Counted from the stretch's first letter, positions 46,126 through 58,590 are shown. The stretch is 64,000 bases of DNA from an uncultured Candidatus Pelagibacter sp. (GCA_905612435.1 CAJQRZ010000003.1:32001-96000), one strand, 5' to 3'. The notes: generated by a model not told the origin, from the sequence alone. Translations and numbers: made by a program.

Positions 46126-47526
46126 ATGTCAGAAAAATTTCAAACAGTAGTAATAGGTGGAGGTCCAGGAGGCTACGTATGTGCAATAAGACTAGCACAA
46201 TTAGGTTTCAAAACAGCATGTATAGAATCCAGAGGTTCACTTGGTGGAACTTGTTTGAATGTTGGATGCATACCTTCTAAAAATTTATTAAATCTTTCAG
46301 ATAATTATTATAAGGCAAAAAATTTTTTTAAACTTGGAATAGAAGTTGGAGAAGTTAAACTTAATCTTCAAAAAATGATGCAAAATAAAAATAAAGCAGT
46401 CACTATTTTAACCAAAGGAGTAGAGTTTTTATTTAAAAAAAATAAAGTTACTTATTTTAAAGGAATAGGAAGTTTTAAATCAGCAAATAAAATTTCTATT
46501 TTAGATGATCAAAATAAAGAAACAGTTATAGAAACCGAAAAAACAGTAATCAGCACAGGATCTGTTCCAGTTTCATTACCAGGTATTGAATTTGATGAAA
46601 AAATAATTGTTTCTTCAACAGGAGCACTAAATTTAAAGACAGTTCCAAAAAAAATGGTTGTAGTTGGTGGTGGTTATATTGGATTAGAGATGGGATCTGT
46701 TTGGTCTAGATTAGGAGCAGAGGTTCATATAATTGAATTCCTTGATCATATTACACCAGGAATGGATAAAGAAGTATCAACAGAGTTTATGAAAATTTTA
46801 AAAAAACAAGGAATTAATTTTCATATGCAAACTAAAGTGGAGAAAATTAAAAAAAGTGCTAAAGGCGTAAAAGTTTCAATTTCTGATAAAGGTGGAAAAA
46901 AAGTTAATTTTGATTGTGATGTAGCTCTTATATCGGTTGGTAGAAAACCAAATACAAATAACTTAAATTTAGAATCAATTGGTGTTAAATTAGATGAGAT
47001 GAAAAGAATTAAAACAGATAAAAGATTTCAAACAAATGTAAGTAATGTATATGCAATTGGTGACGTAATAAAAGGACCGATGCTAGCGCATAAAGCTGAA
47101 GATGAAGGCATTGCAGTTGCAGAAAATATTGCGGGACAATCTGGGCATGTTAATTATGACATTATTCCAAGCGTTGTTTATACGACACCTGAAGTAGCAT
47201 CTATTGGAAAAACAGAAGAGCAACTAAAAAAAGAAAATACTAAATATAAAATTGGTAAGTTTTCATTTATGGCAAACTCAAGAGCCAAAGCGATTGATGA
47301 AGCAGAAGGATTTGTAAAAATTCTAGCTGATGAAACAACGGATAGAGTTTTAGGAGCACATATCATTGGCTCACATGCAGGTGAATTAATTGCAGAAATT
47401 TGTGTTGCAATGGAGTTTGGTGCAAGTGCTGAAGATATAGCAAGAACGTGTCATGCACATCCCACATTCTCAGAGGCAGTAAAAGAAGCAGCTTTATCGG
47501 TAGATAAAAGAGCCATACACTCTTAG
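46126..47526 (+). CDS. lpdA: Dihydrolipoyl dehydrogenase
   Basis: Protein of 466 residues: FAD motif G-G-G-P-G-G-Y near residue 11, redox-active disulfide G-G-T-C-L-N-V-G-C-I-P-S-K near 41, NAD motif G-G-G-Y-I-G-L-E near 182 and the His-Glu pair in H-A-H-P-T-F-S-E near 446. It reoxidises lipoamide of the 2-oxoglutarate complex. Starts immediately after the sucB stop. Last gene of the TCA supercluster. Confidence 0.97.
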   Translation: MSEKFQTVVIGGGPGGYVCAIRLAQLGFKTACIESRGSLGGTCLNVGCIPSKNLLNLSDNYYKAKNFFKLGIEVGEVKLNLQKMMQNKNKAVTILTKGVEFLFKKNKVTYFKGIGSFKSANKISILDDQNKETVIETEKTVISTGSVPVSLPGIEFDEKIIVSSTGALNLKTVPKKMVVVGGGYIGLEMGSVWSRLGAEVHIIEFLDHITPGMDKEVSTEFMKILKKQGINFHMQTKVEKIKKSAKGVKVSISDKGGKKVNFDCDVALISVGRKPNTNNLNLESIGVKLDEMKRIKTDKRFQTNVSNVYAIGDVIKGPMLAHKAEDEGIAVAENIAGQSGHVNYDIIPSVVYTTPEVASIGKTEEQLKKENTKYKIGKFSFMANSRAKAIDEAEGFVKILADETTDRVLGAHIIGSHAGELIAEICVAMEFGASAEDIARTCHAHPTFSEAVKEAALSVDKRAIHS

Positions 47527-47638
47527 GACATTGATGATTAAGTTTTCTAGCTTACTCATATAACTTATACTGCCTAACTTTATAAAAAGTGGACACAACA
47601 CCATAAAAAACTATAATGTATAAATCTTAACAAAAAAT

Positions 47639-49651
47639 ATGAAATCAATTAAAATATCACTATGTGACCTCGCTAATGATGTAAACGGTATTGATAATGC
47701 ATCAATACCAATTGGTATTGGTTTTATAAGTTCTTATTGTAAAAAAATACATGGCGATTCTATTGAAATAAAAATTTTCCGAACTTTTAGACAATTCTGG
47801 AAAGATACACTTAAACAACCTCCTGATATTGTAGGTTTTGGAAGTTATGATTGGAACTTTAATTTAACCTTAACTGCTATAAAAAAATTAAAAGATCTGA
47901 GTAAAGATTGTTTAATAGTTTATGGTGGTGCAAATGTTGATATTGACAAGAACGATAATAGAATTCTTTTAGCAAAATATCCAAATATTGACTACGTAGT
48001 TTATGGTGATGGTGAAAAACCATTTAGCAATATAATTGAAAATTACAAAAAACTGGGTAAATGCAAAGAATGGAGATCAAAATTAAAAACGATTCCTCTT
48101 GATGGTTGTAGAACTTTACTTGATGACAAGATTATTCATGGCAATCCATTGGACCCTGTAATGGATTTAATGGAAATTCCTTCACCATATCTCACGGGAG
48201 TTTTTAATGAATTGCTTCAAGATCCTGTGCTCATGCCAATTATTCAAAATATAAGAGGCTGTCCATATATGTGCAAATTTTGTGTTTCTGGAACTCAATT
48301 AGGAAAAATTAGAAATTTTAGCCTAGAAAGAATAAAAGAAGAGATAACTTTTTTACGTTATAATTCAAAAAATAAATTTTTGAGATTTTCTGATGATAAT
48401 TTTGGTATTATTAAACATGATCTAGAAGTTGCCAAGTATCTTAGGGAATGCTTTGATAAGTATAAATATCCAGCTGTGTTAAAGGTTTATTCAGCAAAAA
48501 AACAAACAGACAGAACAAGAGAAGTTGGTATAATTTTAAAGCCTTTGATGACATACTGTATATCACTTCAAACAACTACACCTCTTGTTTTAAAAGAAAC
48601 GAAAAGAGTGTCAGCAACACATAAGGAAGCAACAGAATCTGTTGACTTTGCAAAGAAAAATGGAATGACTACTGCAACTGAATTAATATTTGGCTTACCA
48701 GGTGAAACTTTAGATTCGTGGAAAGAAGTGATAAATAAAACACTAACTTATAATTTTGATTCAGTTGCAATCAGCCCCCTGTGGCTGCTAAAAGGCTCTT
48801 ATTTAAACCTACCATCTATTAGAGAGAAATATCAATATGTTGGTAAATTCATGTTAGCCGAAAATGCAGTGACCCAACATGAAGATTTTACATCGGTTGA
48901 AAGAAATGAAATAGCAGTACAGTCAAAATACTATACATACGAAGAATGGAAAATTTTTTTAAAATACCAAATTCATGTTTTAATGGCATCTTTCTACGGT
49001 TATGGCAAAGAACTTTTGTATTATGCAAATAGTATCAATATTAAACCCGTAACACTATTTGATCATATGCTAAATGATCCTAAAAAATATCCGACAGTTA
49101 ATGAATTAGTTGAAACGTATGTAAAGTCATACACAGATAATATGTATGATACAGAGGAGGAATTGTATAGTTTTATAAATGATAATCTTGAAAAATTTAA
49201 AAAAGATAAAGAATCTTTACTTCGGCTAGGACCCCATAAAGCACTTTTTCATTATACGGTAAAATATATTTTTAAAGATCCTGAAAAAAAATATTTGAGA
49301 GAAATCAGTGAAGCAATATGTGCTATCAATTCTTCCGAAGAAGTAAAAGAAGACACACGATATATACTTAATTTAGCAATTAAATTAATAATTGACCCTT
49401 TTGATAAAGTTTTTGTTCCAAATATTGAATTTGAAACGAAATATGACTTACAAAATTGGATGCTTCAAGGGTATTCAAAAGCGCTTGGCTTTTATAAATT
49501 AAATAAATCTAAAAAAATAATGCTTAAATGTAAAAATTCATATTCCGTTAACGAAACGATTAATAAAGATAAAGAGCAAAAAAGAACAGATTGCTACAAT
49601 TTTTTTAGATATATGAATTCTGGTTTGATGAGAAGACATATTGTTCAATAA
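47639..49651 (+). CDS. B12-binding-like radical SAM protein of unknown function
   Basis: Protein of 670 residues. Residues about 1-135 resemble a cobalamin-binding Rossmann domain (P-I-G-I-G-F-I-S, I-V-G-F-G-S-Y-D, V-Y-G-G-A-N-V, Y-V-V-Y-G-D-G-E) but lack the D-x-H-x-x-G cobalt-ligand motif. The radical SAM cluster is C-x-x-x-C-x-x-C at Cys208, Cys212 and Cys215, followed by D-D-N-F-G and a TIM-barrel half to about 420. The C-terminal 250 residues are helical and unrecognised. It stands alone between lpd and priA with gaps of 112 and 125 bases. Such proteins methylate or rearrange unactivated carbons; the substrate is unknown. Confidence 0.82.
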   Translation: MKSIKISLCDLANDVNGIDNASIPIGIGFISSYCKKIHGDSIEIKIFRTFRQFWKDTLKQPPDIVGFGSYDWNFNLTLTAIKKLKDLSKDCLIVYGGANVDIDKNDNRILLAKYPNIDYVVYGDGEKPFSNIIENYKKLGKCKEWRSKLKTIPLDGCRTLLDDKIIHGNPLDPVMDLMEIPSPYLTGVFNELLQDPVLMPIIQNIRGCPYMCKFCVSGTQLGKIRNFSLERIKEEITFLRYNSKNKFLRFSDDNFGIIKHDLEVAKYLRECFDKYKYPAVLKVYSAKKQTDRTREVGIILKPLMTYCISLQTTTPLVLKETKRVSATHKEATESVDFAKKNGMTTATELIFGLPGETLDSWKEVINKTLTYNFDSVAISPLWLLKGSYLNLPSIREKYQYVGKFMLAENAVTQHEDFTSVERNEIAVQSKYYTYEEWKIFLKYQIHVLMASFYGYGKELLYYANSINIKPVTLFDHMLNDPKKYPTVNELVETYVKSYTDNMYDTEEELYSFINDNLEKFKKDKESLLRLGPHKALFHYTVKYIFKDPEKKYLREISEAICAINSSEEVKEDTRYILNLAIKLIIDPFDKVFVPNIEFETKYDLQNWMLQGYSKALGFYKLNKSKKIMLKCKNSYSVNETINKDKEQKRTDCYNFFRYMNSGLMRRHIVQ

Positions 49652-49721
49652 AATAACATTACCAAACCTTACTATAGTTAAGTCAAAAACTTTACAATTA
49701 TTAATATTGAACAACAACTCT

Positions 49722-49749
49722 AGAGTGCTGCAAGAATTAGCAATACTCT
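49722..49749 (+). terminator. Imperfect hairpin after the radical SAM gene
   Basis: AGAGT/ACTCT and GCT/AGC form a bulged stem with a nine-base loop; only two T residues follow. A possible weak terminator in the 125-base gap before priA. Confidence 0.22.
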
Positions 49750-49759
49750 TATAAAATAT

Positions 49760-49782
49760 TTTCATATTATAATAATATGAAA
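49760..49782 (+). promoter_or_regulatory. Perfect inverted repeat covering the priA start codon
   Basis: Arms of 11 bases (TTTCATATTAT and its complement) flank a single central A. The right arm includes the priA ATG at 49777. On DNA it could be an operator; in RNA a shorter hairpin would hide the start codon. Confidence 0.4.
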
Positions 49783-51732
49783 GTACCGATTCTTATACCT
49801 AACATTTTTAATCATCCCTTCACATATGATTCTGATATAGATTTAAAAGTAGGTGATTATGTGATCGTGCCGTTTGGGAAATCAAAAGTTAATGGTGTAG
49901 TTTGGGATGATTTTGAAAAAAAAAATAATAAAAATTTTGTAATTAAGAAAGTCATAAATAAACTAGAGGTATCTCCTTTAAAAAAAAATACCATTAAGTT
50001 CTTAAATTGGTTTTCAGAATATAATATGATCCCAAAAGGTATGGCTTTAAAACTGCTATTATTAAGTAGTAACGCTATAGAGAAAATTCCAGTTGAAGCT
50101 TATGAGCAATTTAAAATTGATATTAGAAAAAATAAAATTGAACTTTCAAAAGATCAAAAAAGTTGTTTAAAAAAAATGAATGTATCTAATCAAAAATTTA
50201 GAGTTCATGTATTACAGGGTACGACAGGATCGGGTAAAACTATGGTTTATTTCGAAGCATTAAAAGAGATAATTAATAAGGGTTTTCAAGGCTTAATTCT
50301 ATTACCAGAAATAGGATTAACAGGACAGTTTCAAAATAAATTCATAGAATTTTTTGGATTTAAACCTGCAGTTTGGCACTCAGGAATTACCAAAAAAAAT
50401 AAAAAAGTAATTTGGAGTGGAATTGCTAACGATAAAATTAAAGTTGTAATCGGTGCTCGGTCTTCATTATTTTTACCTTTTAAAAAATTAGGATTAATTA
50501 TAGTCGATGAAGAACATGATCAGTCATATAAACAAGATGAAGGAGTGACTTACAATGCAAGAGATATGGCAATTTCCAGGGCATCATTTGAAAATATTCC
50601 AATAAATTTAATAACAGCCGTTCCATCAATTGAAACCTATGACAATATTAAAAAAGGTAAATATAGTTTATCAAAATTAGATCAGAGATACTTAAACGCA
50701 TCATTACCTAATTACGAAATAATAAATTTAAATAATTCTAAACTAGAAAAACAATCATGGATTTCAAAAGAAATAATTAAAAAAGTAAATTTTCATCTTG
50801 AAAAAAAGGATCAGGTTTTATTTTTTTTAAATAGAAGAGGTTTTTCTCCTCATGTTTTATGTAAAAAATGCTTTAGTAGCTACTCATGTCCAAATTGTTC
50901 AATAAATTTAGTGTATCACAAAAATAAACAAAATTTACTGTGTCACTATTGTGGCTATAAAGCTTTATTAGATAGAGATTGTTCAAAAGAAGGAAAATGT
51001 GATTTTATTTTTAGTGGACCAGGTGTTGAAAGAATATCAGAAGAAGTAAAAAAAAATTTTCCTACAAAAAAAACAACTATTTTTTCAAGTGACACTATGA
51101 ATAAAAAAAGCTCATCAGAAATTTTAGAAAAAATTATAAATAATGAAATCCAGATTTTAATTGGAACTCAACTAATTTCAAAAGGATTTCATTTCCCAAA
51201 TTTAAATTGTATCGTTGTAGTTGATATTGATTTATCATCACAAGGTCACGATTTAAGAGGGGCTGAAAAAAATCTTCAATTATATCATCAGCTTTCAGGA
51301 AGGGCGGGTAGAACAGGAAAACCTGCAATTGTTTATTTTCAAACTTATAATTTAAATACTAAAATGATTTCTGATATCACAAATAAAGATCCAGATATAT
51401 TTTTAGACAAAGAACTTGAGATTAGAAGGGCAAACAATCTTCCACCTTTCGAAAGATTTATTGCTTTGATAATAACAGGTAGCAATGAAAGAGAGCTTGA
51501 AAAAGAAGCCTTTAAATTTAAAGGTTTCATAGAAAGCGCAGTAGAGGGCAGAGTTCTTGGACCTGTGAATGCCCCAATATTTAAACTTAAAAGAAAATTT
51601 AGAGTTAGACTTTTAATTAGAGGGCGAAAATCTCTAAAAGTTCAAAATTCATTGGCAAAAATCATCCAAAAATTCAAATTTCCCAGTGGAATGAAACTGA
51701 CAGTTGATGTTGACCCAATAAACTTCAATTAA
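49777..51732 (+). CDS. priA: Primosomal replication helicase PriA
   Basis: Protein of 651 residues: an N-terminal DNA-binding domain (about 1-100), the helicase Walker A loop G-T-T-G-S-G-K-T near residue 148, V-D-E-E-H-D near 244, and the cysteine-rich zinc region between about 360 and 410 (C-K-K-C, C-P-N-C, C-H-Y-C, then two more cysteines). The C-terminal helicase lobe has G-T-Q-L-I-S-K-G-F-H-F-P. It restarts stalled forks. It is shorter than the roughly 730-residue E. coli protein, mainly in the N-terminal domain. Start codon lies in an inverted repeat. Confidence 0.94.
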   Translation: MKVPILIPNIFNHPFTYDSDIDLKVGDYVIVPFGKSKVNGVVWDDFEKKNNKNFVIKKVINKLEVSPLKKNTIKFLNWFSEYNMIPKGMALKLLLLSSNAIEKIPVEAYEQFKIDIRKNKIELSKDQKSCLKKMNVSNQKFRVHVLQGTTGSGKTMVYFEALKEIINKGFQGLILLPEIGLTGQFQNKFIEFFGFKPAVWHSGITKKNKKVIWSGIANDKIKVVIGARSSLFLPFKKLGLIIVDEEHDQSYKQDEGVTYNARDMAISRASFENIPINLITAVPSIETYDNIKKGKYSLSKLDQRYLNASLPNYEIINLNNSKLEKQSWISKEIIKKVNFHLEKKDQVLFFLNRRGFSPHVLCKKCFSSYSCPNCSINLVYHKNKQNLLCHYCGYKALLDRDCSKEGKCDFIFSGPGVERISEEVKKNFPTKKTTIFSSDTMNKKSSSEILEKIINNEIQILIGTQLISKGFHFPNLNCIVVVDIDLSSQGHDLRGAEKNLQLYHQLSGRAGRTGKPAIVYFQTYNLNTKMISDITNKDPDIFLDKELEIRRANNLPPFERFIALIITGSNERELEKEAFKFKGFIESAVEGRVLGPVNAPIFKLKRKFRVRLLIRGRKSLKVQNSLAKIIQKFKFPSGMKLTVDVDPINFN

Positions 51733-51841
51733 TCTATAAAAAATAATACTTTTAGACAATGTGTGACTTGAAGAGTTTAGGGTCATATGTTAGTTAAAGC
51801 AAAATTTAATAAACCTTCAATTATTTATAAGGAACAGAAAA

Positions 51842-52399
51842 TTGAGCAAAAATAAAGATTTTTCAGAAACATCAGCTGGCAGGTATTCGCTCGCACTTTA
51901 TGAATTAGCTATAGAAGCTAATGCTATAAGTGAAGTCGAAGAACACTCTTTGTCAATTATTCAATTAATATTGGTGAATGAAGATTTTAGGTCTTTAATA
52001 AAAGATCCAACAAATAAGAAGGAAGATCAGCTTAATGCATTATTTAGAATTTCAGAACAACATGAATTAAATAAACTATTAACAAAATTTTTAAACTTTC
52101 TAATATCTAAGAGAAGGTTTTTTTATGTTGATAAAATACTAAAAAGCTTTGTTGAAACGTGTTCAATTAAGAGAGGTGAATTAAAAGCAGAGTTAACTTC
52201 AGCGAAAGATCTTACTGAAAATGAAGTTAACAGCATAAAAGAAGAATTAACTAAAAATTTTAGTTCAAAAATAAAATTAAACTACAAGCATGACACAAGT
52301 TTAATTGGGGGTTTGATTGTGCAAGTCGGAAGCACAATGGTGAATACCTCCATTAAAAATAAATTACAACAAATCGAAAATAGGATGATAGAGGCATAA
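51842..52399 (+). CDS. atpH: ATP synthase F1 delta subunit
   Basis: Protein of 185 residues: A-G-R-Y-S-L-A-L-Y-E-L-A near residue 12, the six-helix N-terminal domain, and the C-terminal D-T-S-L-I-G-G-L-I-V-Q-V-G-S signature. It links F1 to the peripheral stalk. Start is TTG with AAGGA nine bases upstream. A 22-codon ORF (51787-51855) overlaps the start. First gene of atpHAGDC; F0 genes are elsewhere, as usual in alphaproteobacteria. Confidence 0.95.
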   Translation: MSKNKDFSETSAGRYSLALYELAIEANAISEVEEHSLSIIQLILVNEDFRSLIKDPTNKKEDQLNALFRISEQHELNKLLTKFLNFLISKRRFFYVDKILKSFVETCSIKRGELKAELTSAKDLTENEVNSIKEELTKNFSSKIKLNYKHDTSLIGGLIVQVGSTMVNTSIKNKLQQIENRMIEA

Positions 52400-53935
52400 A
52401 TGGATATAAACCCATCAGAAGTAACAAAAATATTAAAAGAACAAATTAAAAAATTCGGTGATAAAGCAGAAGTGACTGAAGTTGGTCAAGTTTTATCAGT
52501 AGGAGACGGTATTGCCAGAGTATACGGTCTAGACAATGTTCAAGCTGGAGAGATGGTTGAATTTTCTGATGGTTCTAAAGGAATGGCTCTCAACTTAGAA
52601 AGTGAAAATGTTGGAGTTGTAATTTTTGGAGACGACAGAAAAATTAAAGAAGGTGATGTTGTTAAAAGAACAGGAAGTATTGTTGATACCCCTGTTGGAA
52701 AAGAATTATTAGGAAGAGTTGTTGATGGATTAGGAAATCCAATTGATGGCAAAGGTGCTTTAGATAAAGGAATAAAAAAAAGTAGAGTGGAAGTAAAAGC
52801 TCCTGGAATTATTCCAAGACAATCTGTAAGTGAGCCAATGCAAACAGGCTTAAAATCAATTGACAGTCTAGTACCAGTTGGAAGAGGACAACGCGAATTA
52901 ATTATTGGTGATAGACAAACTGGAAAAACTGCAGTTGCTATTGATGCAATCATTAACCAGAAGAAAATAAATGAGTCTGGTGATGAAAAACAAAAACTTT
53001 ATTGTATCTATGTGGCTATAGGTCAAAAGAGATCTACAGTTAGACAGATTCAAAAAACTTTAGAAGAAGCCGGTGCAATGGAATACACAACAATTGTAGC
53101 CGCTACTGCTTCAGATGCAGCACCACTTCAATTCTTAGCACCTTATACAGGGTGTACTATGGGTGAATACTATAGAGATAATGGTATGCACGCATTAATC
53201 ATTTATGACGATTTGTCTAAGCAAGCTGTAGCTTATAGACAGATGTCACTTTTATTAAGAAGACCTCCAGGAAGAGAAGCTTACCCGGGAGATGTATTTT
53301 ATCTACATAGTAGATTACTTGAAAGAGCCGCCAAGCTTAGTGATGAGCATGGTGGAGGGTCATTAACCGCACTTCCAATAATTGAAACACAAGGTGGAGA
53401 TGTATCTGCGTTTATCCCAACTAACGTAATCTCAATTACGGATGGACAGATATTTCTTGAAACAGAATTATTTAACCAGGGAATCAGACCAGCAATTAAT
53501 GTGGGTTTATCAGTTTCTAGAGTTGGATCTGCAGCACAAACAAAAGCAATGAAAAAAGTTTCTGGATCAATGAAACTGGAACTTGCTCAATATAGAGAAA
53601 TGGCTGCTTTTGCACAATTTGGATCTGATCTAGACGCGTCAACTCAAAAACTTTTAAATAGAGGTTCAAAGTTAACTGAGCTTCTAAAACAAAAACAATA
53701 TTCCCCAATGACAGTTGCTGAACAAGTAATTTCAGTTTTTTGTGGAGTTAAAGGTTATTTGGATGATGTAGAGCTTAAAGATATCGCTGAATTCGAGTCT
53801 AAAATTATTGAAAAATGTAAATCTGAAAAACCAGAAATTTTAGAATCTATTTTAAGCTCAGGTAAGCTTGAGGAAGATACTGAAAAATCATTGGTCGAAG
53901 TAATAATGGAGCTTAAGAAAAACTTTAATTCATAA
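52400..53935 (+). CDS. atpA: ATP synthase F1 alpha subunit
   Basis: Protein of 511 residues: E-V-G[14 protein letters not shown] near residue 25, P-loop G-D-R-Q-T-G-K-T near 170, and P[16 protein letters not shown] near 364. Non-catalytic nucleotide-binding subunit. It follows the atpH stop directly. Confidence 0.98.
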   Translation: MDINPSEVTKILKEQIKKFGDKAEVTEVGQVLSVGDGIARVYGLDNVQAGEMVEFSDGSKGMALNLESENVGVVIFGDDRKIKEGDVVKRTGSIVDTPVGKELLGRVVDGLGNPIDGKGALDKGIKKSRVEVKAPGIIPRQSVSEPMQTGLKSIDSLVPVGRGQRELIIGDRQTGKTAVAIDAIINQKKINESGDEKQKLYCIYVAIGQKRSTVRQIQKTLEEAGAMEYTTIVAATASDAAPLQFLAPYTGCTMGEYYRDNGMHALIIYDDLSKQAVAYRQMSLLLRRPPGREAYPGDVFYLHSRLLERAAKLSDEHGGGSLTALPIIETQGGDVSAFIPTNVISITDGQIFLETELFNQGIRPAINVGLSVSRVGSAAQTKAMKKVSGSMKLELAQYREMAAFAQFGSDLDASTQKLLNRGSKLTELLKQKQYSPMTVAEQVISVFCGVKGYLDDVELKDIAEFESKIIEKCKSEKPEILESILSSGKLEEDTEKSLVEVIMELKKNFNS

Positions 53936-53938
53936 AAT

Positions 53939-56234
<2,296 letters not shown>

Positions 56235-56235
<1 letters not shown>

Positions 56236-56627
56236 TGGGTGAAGAATTTAAAATAGAAATAGTAAACCCTGAAAAATCTTTTCTTTCAAAAGAAGATGTA
56301 ACAGAAGTCGTTGTGCCCGCTTTTGAAGGTGAAATGGGAATTTTAAAAGACCATATTTCTATTATCTCCTTTCTAAAACCTGGTGTTATTAAAATCTTTT
56401 CTAAATCCGGTGAAGAAAATTACTATGTTGAAGACGGAATTGTTGAATTTAAGGATAATAATTTGTCAGTACTAACTAGCTCGATTTTTAATATTAAAAA
56501 TATTGATAAAAATAAAATTAATGAGTTACTTAAACAAGCAGAAGAAAATTCAAAAAATAGTGAAATTACAGATCAAGATAAATATTTAATTGATCAAAAA
56601 ATTGATGTGTTAAGAACTCTTAATTAA
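56235..56627 (+). CDS. atpC: ATP synthase F1 epsilon subunit
   Basis: Protein of 130 residues: N-terminal beta sandwich with P-A-F-E-G-E-M-G-I-L-K-D-H (about 29-41) and a short C-terminal helical region. Rotor subunit and regulator. Converges on rppH with an eight-base overlap of the 3' ends. Confidence 0.93.
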
Positions 56628-57096
56628 TAATCTCTTTTATCTTTTTTTTAACTTCTTCATAGACATGTAATTTAAAGTCTACAACTAGGTCAGTTATATT
56701 TTCAAGATTAATCCACTTCCATTCCAAAAATTCAGGGTTTTTTGTTTTAATATCAATTTCATTATCTGTTCCTAAAAATTTCATTAAGAACCATTTTTGC
56801 TGTTGTCCTTTAAATTTACCTTTCCAAATAATACCTAGCAGTTGTGGTGGTAATTTATAGGTAGTAAATCCTTCTAGTTCTTTAATTAGTTCAACATTTT
56901 CAATACTAGTTTCTTCTTTTAATTCTCTATAAGCAGCATCAATATAGCTTTCACCAGTATCGACTCCACCCTGCGGCATTTGCCAAAAATTTTTTGGATT
57001 ATCTATTCTTTTTGCAACAAAGACTTTGTTATTTCTATTTAAAACAACAATTCCCACTCCACTTCTGAATGGCAAATTTTCATATTTATTTTTCAT
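56620..57096 (-). CDS. rppH: RNA pyrophosphohydrolase (Nudix)
   Basis: Protein of 158 residues: R-S-G-V-G-I-V-V-L-N near the start, W-Q-M-P-Q-G-G-V-D-T-G-E and the Nudix box ending R-E-L-K-E-E-T-S, then a W-F-L-M-K-F segment. This is the RppH/NudH pattern. It removes pyrophosphate from 5'-triphosphorylated mRNA and triggers decay. Last gene of the minus-strand operon, two bases after ctpA. Confidence 0.92.
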   Translation of the reverse strand: MKNKYENLPFRSGVGIVVLNRNNKVFVAKRIDNPKNFWQMPQGGVDTGESYIDAAYRELKEETSIENVELIKELEGFTTYKLPPQLLGIIWKGKFKGQQQKWFLMKFLGTDNEIDIKTKNPEFLEWKWINLENITDLVVDFKLHVYEEVKKKIKEIIN

Positions 57097-57098
57097 GA

Positions 57099-58226
57099 TT
57101 AACCGTTAAAAAGCTTTAAAGCAAAGTTAAGCTGGTTATCTGTTTTGGTATTTTTTTTAAAATCTTTTGATTTTTCTGCAACTTCTATATCTGGTGTTAC
57201 TCCAATCTCAGAAATAGACTGTCCAGAGGGTAGATAATATTTTGATATTGTTAATCTAATTGCACCTTTATTTTTTAATGGAATAATAGATTGTACAGAT
57301 CCTTTTCCATAACTGTTTTCACCCAGTATAATTGCTCTTTTGTGGTCTTTTAAGGCACCTGCAACTATTTCTGAAGCTGAGGCTGAACCATAATTAATTA
57401 AAACAATTAATGTTTTTCCATTTATTTCATCACCTTTTGTTGCAAACCATTTTCTATTTTCAGAACTTTTTCTACTTTTTGTAGACACTATTACACCATC
57501 ATTTAAAAAATAGTCTGTAATTTTAATAGCCTGAGATAACAAGCCTCCAGGGTTATTTCTTAGATCTAAAATATATCCTTTTAAACTATCTTTTTTAAAT
57601 TTATTTAAAGAATTTTTTATTTGTGAACTGCTATTTTCATTAAAAGAGGTTAATTTAATATAGCCGATGCTCTTATCTAGTATTTCAGATTTTACAGATT
57701 TTACTTCAATAATTTCTCTTATTATATTAAATGTTAAAGCTTTTTTGGTACCTATTCTTCTTATAGTAATTTCTATACCTGATCCCACTGGGCCACGCAT
57801 AAGCTCAACAGCTTCTGTTAACGATTTACCCTGAACTTGAATTCCATCAATTTTTATAATGTAGTCACCAGCTTTGACACCAGCTTTTGCTGCTGGAGTA
57901 TCATCGATAGGTGAAATAATTTTTACAACTCCTGATTCCATTCCTACTTCAATGCCTAGTCCACCAAATTTTCCACTTGTTTCGGTTTGCATACTACCAA
58001 ACATTTCTGGTGACATGTAAGCGGAATAGGGGTCTAAAGATTGCAACACACCATTTATAGCTGCATCCATTATTTTACTTTGGTTTACTTCATCAACATA
58101 CTCTTTATTTATTTTATCTAATACCTCACCAAATAAATCTATTTTATCATAAATACTTTCATTAGCAGCTAAACTTTTATTTATAAACGAAAAACAAATA
58201 AAGATTATAAGTATTAATTTTTTCAT
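57099..58226 (-). CDS. ctpA: C-terminal processing protease (S41 family)
   Basis: Protein of 375 residues: a signal peptide (about 1-20), a PDZ domain (about 78-160; G-L-G-I-E-V and G-V-K-A-G-D-Y-I-I-K-I-D-G) and the S41 catalytic core. The core has serine in G-S-A-S-A-S-E and lysine in G-K-G-S-V-Q. Periplasmic tail-specific protease acting on envelope proteins. ATG 58226 overlaps the rsfS stop by ATGA and starts directly with the signal peptide. The frame is open 12 codons further upstream. Confidence 0.94.
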   Translation of the reverse strand: MKKLILIIFICFSFINKSLAANESIYDKIDLFGEVLDKINKEYVDEVNQSKIMDAAINGVLQSLDPYSAYMSPEMFGSMQTETSGKFGGLGIEVGMESGVVKIISPIDDTPAAKAGVKAGDYIIKIDGIQVQGKSLTEAVELMRGPVGSGIEITIRRIGTKKALTFNIIREIIEVKSVKSEILDKSIGYIKLTSFNENSSSQIKNSLNKFKKDSLKGYILDLRNNPGGLLSQAIKITDYFLNDGVIVSTKSRKSSENRKWFATKGDEINGKTLIVLINYGSASASEIVAGALKDHKRAIILGENSYGKGSVQSIIPLKNKGAIRLTISKYYLPSGQSISEIGVTPDIEVAEKSKDFKKNTKTDNQLNFALKLFNG

Positions 58227-58573
58227 ATTAGTATTTTTTCTTTTGGTATAAGTTGAGACCATATTTTTTCGAGTTCATAAAATTTTCTTTTTTCAGGATT
58301 AAAAATATGCACAATTACATCCAGGCCATCAACAAGCTTCCAATCATTGCTTTCTTTGCCTTCTATTTTACAGTTTTTAACTCCATTATTTTTAAATTTT
58401 TCTAATACTTGTTCAGATAAAGCTTGGATATGTCTAGAAGATGTACCGCTAGCAATAATCATATAGTCGGCTATTGAACTTTTATTTGCAAGGTTAATGC
58501 TTACCACATCTAAAGCTTTATTAGAGTCTAAGGTTTTTAAAATAATTTTTTTAAGATCGGAAATTTTATCCAT
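58223..58573 (-). CDS. rsfS: Ribosomal silencing factor RsfS
   Basis: Protein of 116 residues: the Iojap/YbeB pattern with K-A-x-D-V-V-S-I-N-L near residue 19, D-Y-M-I-I-A-S-G-T-S-S-R-H near 35, G-K-E-S-N-D-W-K-L-V-D near 70 and V-I-V-H-I-F near 85. It binds L14 and blocks subunit joining in starvation. Downstream of nadD, the usual pairing. Confidence 0.95.
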   Translation of the reverse strand: MDKISDLKKIILKTLDSNKALDVVSINLANKSSIADYMIIASGTSSRHIQALSEQVLEKFKNNGVKNCKIEGKESNDWKLVDGLDVIVHIFNPEKRKFYELEKIWSQLIPKEKILI

Positions 58574-58590
58574 TAATTAATAAAATCTTA

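Noticed and set aside
52540-52953. Minus-strand ORF of 137 codons inside atpA
   Set aside because: Fully antisense to conserved atpA; composition is that of a reverse-frame shadow.
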